IMG/VR virus record: IMGVR_UViG_3300042894_002769
Span: 1 to 64,000 of that record
Strand: one strand, 5' to 3'
Origin: a virus
DNA: 64,000 nucleotides
Shown: positions 58,191 to 64,000 of the stretch, piece after piece
Layout: every line of letters begins with the position of its first letter
Position numbering within the stretch: position 1 is the first letter of the stretch
The notes under the pieces: model-generated
Told to the model about the DNA's origin: nothing
The model's input: the letters and a program-made list of their open reading frames with translations, nothing else
Databases searched by the model: none
Made by a program: the position numbers and the translations under genes

Positions 58191-59045
58191 ATGCTAGATA
58201 AAAAATTAGTAGTGACTTTTTCAGGAGGTGAAACATCAGCAATGATGACATATCATCTTTTGAAAAAATATAAAACTATGGGATATTCTGAAATAGTTGT
58301 TATATTTGCAAATACAGGTCAAGAAAATGAAGAAACTTTAATTTTTGTTAATAATTGTCAAAAAATATTAAAATTTCCTGTAATTTGGTTGGAAGCCGAT
58401 GTTGTGCATGAATTTAGAAAAGGAACTAAGCACAAGATTGTGAATTTTGAAACTGCCAGTAGAAATGGCGAACCTTTTGAAGAAGTCTGTAAAAAGTACG
58501 CAATACCGTGTCATACATCAAGTCATTGTACAAGAGAATTAAAATTACACCCAATAAAATCATATTTGCGAGAAATTGGATGGAAAAAAGGAATGTACGA
58601 TACGGCTGTTGGGATACGATTAGATGAAATGCACAGAGTATCCATAAAAGCTATGGATGAAGGAGCTATTTATCCATTAGTAGATTGGAAAGATACTAAG
58701 AATACTGTAAGAGCTTTTTGGGAAAAAATGCCATTTAGGTTGAATTTACATGAACATCAGGGAAATTGTAAATGGTGTTGGAAAAAATCAATGCGCAAAT
58801 TACTTACTATTGCCACTGAAAACCCTGAGTATTTTGATTTTCCAAGAAAAATGGAACAAAATTATGCAAAACCCCATAAACAATTTTTTTTTAGAGGTTA
58901 TAAAAGTTCAGATGACATTATTGAATTATCAAAACAGCCTTTTGAAAAGTTTACAGACAATTACCGTGTAACAATTGCTAATTTTGACCCAATATTAGAT
59001 GCCGCAGGTTCATGTAGTGAATCGTGTGATATTTATAGCCAATGA
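58191..59045 (+). CDS. PP-loop enzyme of the PAPS-reductase/adenine nucleotide hydrolase superfamily (first copy)
   Basis: 284 residues. PP-loop SGGETSAMMT at 11-20 after a hydrophobic strand KLVVTF; VVIFANTGQENEET at 36-49 is the second strand and motif typical of the family. Cys107, Cys113 (PCHTSSHC) and Cys193, Cys196 (NCKWCWKKS) are pairs that could bind metal or act in sulfur transfer. It differs strongly from the adjacent second PP-loop protein. Substrate unknown; DNA or nucleotide modification is a possibility. Confidence 0.78.
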   Translation: MLDKKLVVTFSGGETSAMMTYHLLKKYKTMGYSEIVVIFANTGQENEETLIFVNNCQKILKFPVIWLEADVVHEFRKGTKHKIVNFETASRNGEPFEEVCKKYAIPCHTSSHCTRELKLHPIKSYLREIGWKKGMYDTAVGIRLDEMHRVSIKAMDEGAIYPLVDWKDTKNTVRAFWEKMPFRLNLHEHQGNCKWCWKKSMRKLLTIATENPEYFDFPRKMEQNYAKPHKQFFFRGYKSSDDIIELSKQPFEKFTDNYRVTIANFDPILDAAGSCSESCDIYSQ

Positions 59046-59062
59046 TTAAAAAGGAACAGTAG

Positions 59063-59827
59063 ATGATACATGTAATTAGTTTTTCAGGCGGTATGGGTAG
59101 CTTTGCCGAAGCAAAGTCATGTGTTGATAAATTTGGTAAAGAGAATACAAAACTATTATTTGCTGACACGCTCATGGAAGACGAAGATTTATATCGATTT
59201 AAAGATGAATGTGTTGAGTTTTTAGGTTGTGAATTAATCACATTAGTGCAGGGCATGACACCATTTGAAATATTTAAAAAAGAAAAGTTTATGGGAAATA
59301 GTATGGTTGACCCGTGTTCAAAACTTTTAAAACGAATTCCATTAAATAATTGGTTTACTAAAAACTACCAAATAGATGAAGCACACATGCACTTGGGTAT
59401 TGATTATTCGGAAAGCCATCGATTGGTAAAAGTAAAAGAAAGAATGTCGCCATATATATATCGGTCTACGTTAGTTGAAGATGGGCGAATTATTAACAAA
59501 GATTATAGCGAACAATTCGGTATCAAACGTCCAAGATTATATGATTGGAAACTAGGTCATAATAACTGCGGTGGGTTTTGTATTAAAGCAGGACTTGGAC
59601 ATTACAAAGCGCTTTATGAAGCTAATCCTGAAAGATATAGAGAGTTTGAAAGTAAAGAACAAGAAGTCTACGACGTAATAGGCGCAACGTATCCGTTTTT
59701 AAAAAAGACGGAAAATAAAGTGCTTAGAAGATTAACGCTTAAACAGTATAGGGAAGAATTTTTAATGCAAGGTAAAGTAACAGCATTAGAAAGCCAAGAA
59801 TATGGCGGATGCGGTTGCGCAATCTAA
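59063..59827 (+). CDS. PP-loop enzyme, second adjacent copy
   Basis: 254 residues. PP-loop SGGMGSFAEAKSC at 8-20, then LLFADTLMEDEDLYRF. Cys85, Cys169, Cys173 (NNCGGFCIKAG) and a C-terminal GGCGCAI. Sequence similarity to the upstream enzyme is limited to the ATP-binding core, so they are probably paired activities rather than a recent duplication. AAGGAAC precedes the ATG. Only 17 bases separate the genes. Confidence 0.75.
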   Translation: MIHVISFSGGMGSFAEAKSCVDKFGKENTKLLFADTLMEDEDLYRFKDECVEFLGCELITLVQGMTPFEIFKKEKFMGNSMVDPCSKLLKRIPLNNWFTKNYQIDEAHMHLGIDYSESHRLVKVKERMSPYIYRSTLVEDGRIINKDYSEQFGIKRPRLYDWKLGHNNCGGFCIKAGLGHYKALYEANPERYREFESKEQEVYDVIGATYPFLKKTENKVLRRLTLKQYREEFLMQGKVTALESQEYGGCGCAI

Positions 59828-59854
59828 ATTTAAAATTTGTTTACGGGCAAACAA

Positions 59855-61543
59855 ATGAAAAAACAATTACGACCATATCAAAAAACTGCCAATAACAGTA
59901 TTTTTGATTATTACAGACAAGGGCAAACTGGAAATCCATTGGTAGCATTACCAACTGGGACAGGCAAAGCCTTGTGTATTGCTGCGCTAATTTCAGCAAT
60001 TTACAATAAGCGCAATACCATAAAAATAATTATGGCGACACACAATAAAGAATTAGTGTTCCAAAATTGGGAGGAAACGGTCAGCTACGACGATTCTTTA
60101 CCATTGGGCGTATATTGCGCAGGGCTCAATCGAAAAGAAGTGTCACAGATTACTTATGGTAGTATTCAGTCTATGTCATCAAAAGTATCATTATTTGGTC
60201 ACATTGACTTGATAGTTATTGACGAAGCGCATCGCATTTCAAATAAAAAAGATACGGCTTATCAAAAATTTATTACGGCTTTACGCGAAGTAAATCCAAA
60301 CCTTAGAGTTGTTGGCTACACTGCAACGCCTTGGCGACTTGGTGAAGGCAAACTGACTGATGGTGATTTATTTTCTGACATCACATGTGATTTAACTGTT
60401 GGCGATGAGTTTCTATGGTTCATTGAAGAAGGCTATTTGGTAGACATCGTATCCAAAGCAACGCAAACAGTTCTCGATGTGAGCGACGTTCAGATACGAG
60501 GTGGTGAGTTTGTACCATCACAGTTACAAAAAGCCGTAGACAAGCAAGAAATAACCTACAACGCACTATGTGAAGCACTGCCCTACATCAATGCTTTCAA
60601 TAGTGTGATTATTTTTGCATCAGGTATCGAACATTCCGACCATATTGCTGAAATGCTCAATTCTGAATTTGATATACCGGCAATAAGCGTTCATAGCAAA
60701 ATTCACGAAACTTTACGCGACGATGCAATTGAAAAATATAAATCGGGTGACTACAAAGTCATTGTCAATAATAATATTTTGACAACTGGGTTCAATCATC
60801 CTGAACTTGATTTGATGATTGATTTATCACCAACCGCATCTTCTGCGCTACATGTTCAGAAAAATGGCAGATTGACGCGACCATTTTATGCAAAAGAATT
60901 CGACCTAGACGAGAAAGAAAGTCGCCTAGCATCAATAAAGGCTAGCCAAAAGCCGTATGCAATGCTTCTTGATTATGCCGGAAATATCATGCGTAATGGT
61001 AAAATAAACGCACCGCGTATCCCAAGAAAAAAAGGAGATGGCGGAGGTGGTGAAGCGCCTGTTAAATCATGTCCCGCATGTTTGACTTTGCACCATACGT
61101 CACGAAGAATTTGTAACACTGAGAATATTTTGACAGGTGTAATCTGTGAGCATGAATTTGAGTTTAAAACAAAACTCACAGTAGAAGCAGCAAATGAAAG
61201 TGTCATCAAACGAAATGTCGAGCCTGTCATGGACTGGTTTCATGTGACAAGCGTGAGCTATGCTCAAAAAGTATCTACAAAGGATAAGAAAACACCAATG
61301 CTGGTTGTGACATATCAGTGCGCAATGAATCGTTTTTCAGAATATGTGTTACTTGAACACGAAGGATTTGCAAAATCAAATGCTAAAAAATGGTGGCGAC
61401 AACGTCAAATTGATGGAGTACCACCGATACCAGAAACTGTCATTGAAGCATTAGAACATAGCAGTAAGTTACTAACGCCTAAAATGATTTACGTTGAAAC
61501 AAATACGAAATACCCAAAGATAAAGGAGTTTGCTTTTGAATGA
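59855..61543 (+). CDS. SF2 DEAH-box helicase with zinc finger
   Basis: 562 residues from ATG 59855 (a TTG 18 bases upstream has no site). Q-like RPYQK near the start, Walker A PTGTGKA at 33-39, DEAH at 123-126, GYTATPWRLGEG, a C-terminal RecA domain (IIFASGIEHSD, ILTTGFNHPELDLMID, QKNGRLTRPF), then CPACLTLHH ... CNTENIL ... CEHEF, a zinc-binding region. A C-terminal domain with YAQKVSTKDKK and KWWRQRQIDG resembles type III restriction-like phage helicases. Probably DNA unwinding in replication or recombination. Confidence 0.88.
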   Translation: MKKQLRPYQKTANNSIFDYYRQGQTGNPLVALPTGTGKALCIAALISAIYNKRNTIKIIMATHNKELVFQNWEETVSYDDSLPLGVYCAGLNRKEVSQITYGSIQSMSSKVSLFGHIDLIVIDEAHRISNKKDTAYQKFITALREVNPNLRVVGYTATPWRLGEGKLTDGDLFSDITCDLTVGDEFLWFIEEGYLVDIVSKATQTVLDVSDVQIRGGEFVPSQLQKAVDKQEITYNALCEALPYINAFNSVIIFASGIEHSDHIAEMLNSEFDIPAISVHSKIHETLRDDAIEKYKSGDYKVIVNNNILTTGFNHPELDLMIDLSPTASSALHVQKNGRLTRPFYAKEFDLDEKESRLASIKASQKPYAMLLDYAGNIMRNGKINAPRIPRKKGDGGGGEAPVKSCPACLTLHHTSRRICNTENILTGVICEHEFEFKTKLTVEAANESVIKRNVEPVMDWFHVTSVSYAQKVSTKDKKTPMLVVTYQCAMNRFSEYVLLEHEGFAKSNAKKWWRQRQIDGVPPIPETVIEALEHSSKLLTPKMIYVETNTKYPKIKEFAFE

Positions 61544-61643
61544 AAAAATAGAAAAATTATTTTTAACCATAGTTGGCATTTTGCTAATCGCATTGGCATT
61601 TCAAATAATTTACATAGTGAGTGGTATGGTATGGATGGTTTAA
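61536..61643 (+). CDS. 35-residue membrane protein with TTG start
   Basis: TTG 61536 lies 7 bases after AAAGGAG and no better start exists. After a short charged start (NEKIEK) the stretch LFLTIVGILLIALAFQIIYI forms one span, ending SGMVWMV. It overlaps the helicase end by 8 bases and the DUF5664 gene start by 13. Confidence 0.5.
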   Translation: MNEKIEKLFLTIVGILLIALAFQIIYIVSGMVWMV

Positions 61644-62005
61644 AATACGATGATGGTAAAGCGCCTTTGCATTTGGTTGATATGGACGTATTGATTGATG
61701 TGGCAAATGTATTTGGCTATGGTGCTGAAAAATATGCCGAACATAATTGGCGCAAAGGTATGAAAATAACAAGGCTTTTAAATGCAGCAATGCGCCATAT
61801 TGCCGAGTTACAAAAAGGCATCGATATTGACCCTGAAAGCAATCACTCACATGCTGCGCATACTATTGCCAATTTGGTTATGGTGTCAGCATTACTTCGT
61901 GATATGCCAGAATGTGATGACCGATACAAAAAAATAGTTAAAAAAGAACCTAAGTCAAAATCTGACTGCGACCCAACTTGGCAATTCGACAAAAAAGGTA
62001 ATTAG
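61631..62005 (+). CDS. DUF5664-like protein (dATP/dGTP diphosphohydrolase-related)
   Basis: 124 residues: MDGLKYDDGKAPLHLVDMDV ... VFGYGAEKYAEHNWRKGMKI ... LNAAMRHIAELQKGIDIDPESN ... HAAHTIANLVMVSALL. The KYDDGK start, GAxKYAxxNWxKG and RHxxxxxxGxDxDPES are the DUF5664/MazG-like pattern. It probably hydrolyses or controls dNTPs. Next to thyX, which fits a nucleotide-metabolism cluster. Confidence 0.78.
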   Translation: MDGLKYDDGKAPLHLVDMDVLIDVANVFGYGAEKYAEHNWRKGMKITRLLNAAMRHIAELQKGIDIDPESNHSHAAHTIANLVMVSALLRDMPECDDRYKKIVKKEPKSKSDCDPTWQFDKKGN

Positions 62006-62006
62006 A

Positions 62007-62864
62007 ATGAGCAAATCATCAGTACAAATGGTTAAGCACAGTGTCGCAGCTGATACAAAAATTGAAATTGCGACGTTAGTTATTCGCATGCCACGTTTAA
62101 TTTTGGCTCAATTCAACACGCATCGTATGTTTAGTCGCAGTGCGCAATCGTCACGCGCTATCCCAGTAAAAAAATTATTAGCTGACGTGTATGCAAATCC
62201 TTATGTGCCTGAGTTTAGAGAAAATGAAAAAGGCATGCAATCGAGTATTCTGATTAGAGGTTTTCGTAGAGCGCTAGCTAAGTTTTTGTGGCTTTCAGCT
62301 AAAAATTTTGCAGTATCTATTGCATGGTTACTGTCAAAACTAAATGTGGCTAAGGAAATTGCAAATCGTGTATTAGAACCATTTTCGTATGTCACAGTTG
62401 TTGTAACATCGACAGAATGGGATAACTTTTTTGAATTACGGGCGCATCCCGATGCACAGGCAGATATTGACCAAGTTGCTGTGATGATTAGAAATGCGAT
62501 TAACGATTCAAAACCACAAGTTTTGGCTATTGATGAGTGGCATTTACCATTCATAAGCGACTTTGAAGTTATAGAAGCGGTATCTTTAAAAGACTTGTTA
62601 AAAATGTCAACAGCACGTTGCGCAAGAGTATCGTATTTGACGCACGATAGAGAGCGCCCAACGCGCGAAGAAGATTTCGCATTGTACGCACGATTGATTG
62701 AAAGTACACCAATGCACGCATCGCCATGTGAACATCAGGCAACACCACTTGGGGATTTTGAGCCATTTGGTATAACGCATATTGAACACAGTAATAATCA
62801 ACCTTGGTCGGGTAACTTTAGAGGTTGGATTCAACATCGACAGTTAATTCAACAATCACAGTAG
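62007..62864 (+). CDS. thyX: Flavin-dependent thymidylate synthase (ThyX-like)
   Basis: 285 residues. The ThyX signature region is THRMFSRSAQSSR at 38-50 (RHRxxSxNxxSxR in classical enzymes; the first Arg is Thr here). ELRAHPDAQADI and GNFRGWIQHRQL are also typical. Makes dTMP from dUMP with flavin and methylenetetrahydrofolate. A long middle insertion with KFLWLSAKNFAVSIAWLLSK is often seen in phage-type ThyX. Starts 1 base after the DUF5664 gene. Confidence 0.85.
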   Translation: MSKSSVQMVKHSVAADTKIEIATLVIRMPRLILAQFNTHRMFSRSAQSSRAIPVKKLLADVYANPYVPEFRENEKGMQSSILIRGFRRALAKFLWLSAKNFAVSIAWLLSKLNVAKEIANRVLEPFSYVTVVVTSTEWDNFFELRAHPDAQADIDQVAVMIRNAINDSKPQVLAIDEWHLPFISDFEVIEAVSLKDLLKMSTARCARVSYLTHDRERPTREEDFALYARLIESTPMHASPCEHQATPLGDFEPFGITHIEHSNNQPWSGNFRGWIQHRQLIQQSQ

Positions 62865-62872
62865 GCTACGTG

Positions 62873-63028
62873 ATGGCTGATATTCCTGAAAGAAATAAAT
62901 GTCCAAAATGCGGTAATGGGATGGCAATTTACATGAGTCGCAATGAAAAAGTTTGTCATGATTGTAAAGTAGTTATCCCTTGGCATCTTGAGCCTAAACA
63001 AAAACCCCTTATTCAACATACGAGATAA
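62873..63028 (+). CDS. Small zinc-ribbon protein
   Basis: 51 residues from MADIPERNKCPKCGNG; CPKC and CHDC form a zinc ribbon, followed by PWHLEPKQKPL. A longer frame would begin inside thyX, so ATG 62873 is chosen. Confidence 0.65.
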   Translation: MADIPERNKCPKCGNGMAIYMSRNEKVCHDCKVVIPWHLEPKQKPLIQHTR

Positions 63029-63032
63029 AGAC

Positions 63033-63254
63033 ATGGGTATCATCGTACCGTTAAAACCAGTTGAAATTGAAACACCTCCAAATCAAGTCTTAGAAGAAGC
63101 AGTTGATAATTACGAAGCATTGCTTTTATTGGGGTACAACGTGCATGGTCAAATTGATATTAGAGCATCGAGTAATTTGAACCATGCTGAAATACTTTGG
63201 CTAATTGAAATATTTAAAAGAAAACTATTAGATGGTGATTACAGTGACGCATAA
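63033..63254 (+). CDS. Small unknown protein
   Basis: 73 residues from MGIIVPLKPVEIETPPN; GAGATAAAGAC precedes ATG 63033. Helical middle with VDNYEALLLLGYNVHGQIDI. Overlaps the next gene by 23 bases. Confidence 0.5.
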   Translation: MGIIVPLKPVEIETPPNQVLEEAVDNYEALLLLGYNVHGQIDIRASSNLNHAEILWLIEIFKRKLLDGDYSDA

Positions 63255-63858
63255 AATTGAAAGTAAAATTGTTGGGTACAAAGTTGTTGATAAATCTGTG
63301 GAAGAAGTTAAACCTGCTGTAATATCACAAGTTATGCACGAATCATTAAAAAGACCTGATTCATTGGTTGGTACAACGTACAAAATAAAAACACCGCAAT
63401 CAGAACATGCGCTGTATATCACTATTAACGATATGATTTTGGACGGTGTTTACCATCCGTATGAAATGTTTATCAATAGTAAAAATATGGAGCATTTCCA
63501 ATGGGTACTCGCTCTCACAAGGTTGGTTTCAGCTGTATGGCGCAAAGGCGGGGATAGTGTGTTCTTAGTTGAAGAATTAAAAAACGTATTCGACCCGAAA
63601 GGCGGATATTACAAACGTGGTGGTGTTTATATGCCGTCGCTAGTAGCCGAAATTGGTAGCATTGTCGAACAGCATTTAAAAGCTATAGGCATGATTAAAG
63701 TGGTTATTGACGAGCATCAAAAAGCATTTTTAGATGCCAAAAAAGAAGAATCACAAGGAATTGAGTTGCAGTTATGTTCAAAGTGTAACGTGAAGGCAAT
63801 GATTTTGATGGACGGTTGCATGACTTGTACCAATTGCGGTGATTCAAAATGCGGGTAA
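63232..63858 (+). CDS. TSCPD-domain protein related to ribonucleotide reductase (NrdJ-type)
   Basis: 208 residues. TTYKIKTPQSEHALYITIND, FINSKNMEHFQWVLALTRLVSAVWRKGGD and LKNVFDPKGGYYKRGGVYMPSL are the TSCPD domain known from class II ribonucleotide reductases and separate small proteins. The C-terminus has LCSKCNVKA and CMTCTNCGDSKCG, a zinc ribbon. No reductase catalytic subunit lies in the window. The start may be ATG 63232 or a GTG at 63235 or 63244. With thyX and DUF5664 it fits deoxynucleotide supply. Confidence 0.78.
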   Translation: MVITVTHKIESKIVGYKVVDKSVEEVKPAVISQVMHESLKRPDSLVGTTYKIKTPQSEHALYITINDMILDGVYHPYEMFINSKNMEHFQWVLALTRLVSAVWRKGGDSVFLVEELKNVFDPKGGYYKRGGVYMPSLVAEIGSIVEQHLKAIGMIKVVIDEHQKAFLDAKKEESQGIELQLCSKCNVKAMILMDGCMTCTNCGDSKCG

Positions 63859-64000
63859 ATTTACATCACGGTGATTGTATCGAATTTATGAAAACTCTAC
63901 CCAATAATTCAGTTGATATGGTGTTAACTGACCCTCCTTATGGTACGACTGCGTGTAAATGGGATAGCGTGATACCTTTTGAGCCTATGTGGGCAGAATT
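63849..64000 (+). CDS. DNA methyltransferase, partial (N-terminus only)
   Basis: Frame open from ATG 63849 to the right edge (50 codons). MRVNLHHGDCIEFMKTLPNN, then VDMVLTDPPYGTTACKWDS: motif IV DPPY at 28-31 and a nearby FxGDC-like start place it among N6-adenine/N4-cytosine methyltransferases of the beta type. Target recognition and SAM motifs lie outside the window. Overlaps the TSCPD gene by 10 bases. Confidence 0.85.
   Translation, partial: MRVNLHHGDCIEFMKTLPNNSVDMVLTDPPYGTTACKWDSVIPFEPMWAE

Noticed and set aside
58191-59045. Host sulfate-assimilation gene cysH
   Set aside because: The PP-loop family matches, but the protein lacks the typical CysH C-terminal ECG(I/L)H motif, and a second PP-loop gene and phage genes surround it.

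Overview
The window is an interior piece of a large, AT-rich tailed-phage genome with siphovirus-type tail genes. Both ends cut through genes: a tail protein on the left and a DNA methyltransferase on the right. I see no host chromosomal genes, rRNA, integrase or insertion sequence. The host cannot be named from sequence alone. Sigma-70-like promoters (TTGACA/TTGACT, 17-18 bp, TAxxxT) and Shine-Dalgarno starts suggest an ordinary bacterial host. LAYOUT. Everything from 1 to about 41.2 kb is on the minus strand and everything from 42.15 kb to the right edge is on the plus strand, so 41.2-42.15 kb is a divergent control region. Read in the direction of minus transcription, the structural block runs: small DUF2829/Tad2-like, PhoH and tRNA genes (33.1-31.1 kb), large terminase (30.8 kb), small membrane protein, DUF4055 portal, scaffold, major capsid protein, a run of head-decoration or fiber-like proteins (25-19 kb), head-tail connectors and tail terminator (18.7-16.8 kb), tail tube (16.8-15.0 kb), a tail-assembly chaperone pair joined by a predicted -1 frameshift, a 4147-residue tape measure protein (14.2-1.7 kb) and the start of the tail-tip genes. 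ACCESSORY BLOCK. 34.7-37.8 kb (minus) holds eight small genes that are unusually rich in GCGC words and look like an island of different origin. REPLICATION BLOCK. 38.0-41.3 kb holds short tandem repeats, about twelve copies of a 16-17 bp iteron centred on TGACGCGTCA, a sliding-clamp (DnaN-like) gene, three unknown genes and a strongly over-represented oriented word (AAGGCTAAC on the minus strand). On the plus strand follow a primase-helicase (42.9-45.5 kb), a likely small terminase (46.9 kb), many short unknown or membrane genes, an SF1 helicase interrupted by an intein (51.6-53.9 kb), a Sak4-type ATPase, Gp157, a DUF669 SSB-like protein and an HU protein (54.3-56.6 kb), a Cas4/RecB-like nuclease, two PP-loop enzymes, an SF2 helicase (57.3-61.5 kb), then nucleotide metabolism genes (DUF5664, ThyX, a TSCPD-domain protein) and the methyltransferase. 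HOW IT WORKS TOGETHER. The plus-strand genes look like early/middle functions (replication, recombination, nucleotide supply, DNA modification) and the minus-strand structural block like late functions. Main points of interest: exact 27-residue repeats in the tape measure, the AAGGCTAAC word, the iteron/clamp region, a tRNA-like gene that keeps CCA but lacks the anticodon arm, a Tad2-type candidate anti-defence protein, an intein with an unusual internal domain, two adjacent PP-loop enzymes, and a promoter placed directly on a terminator.
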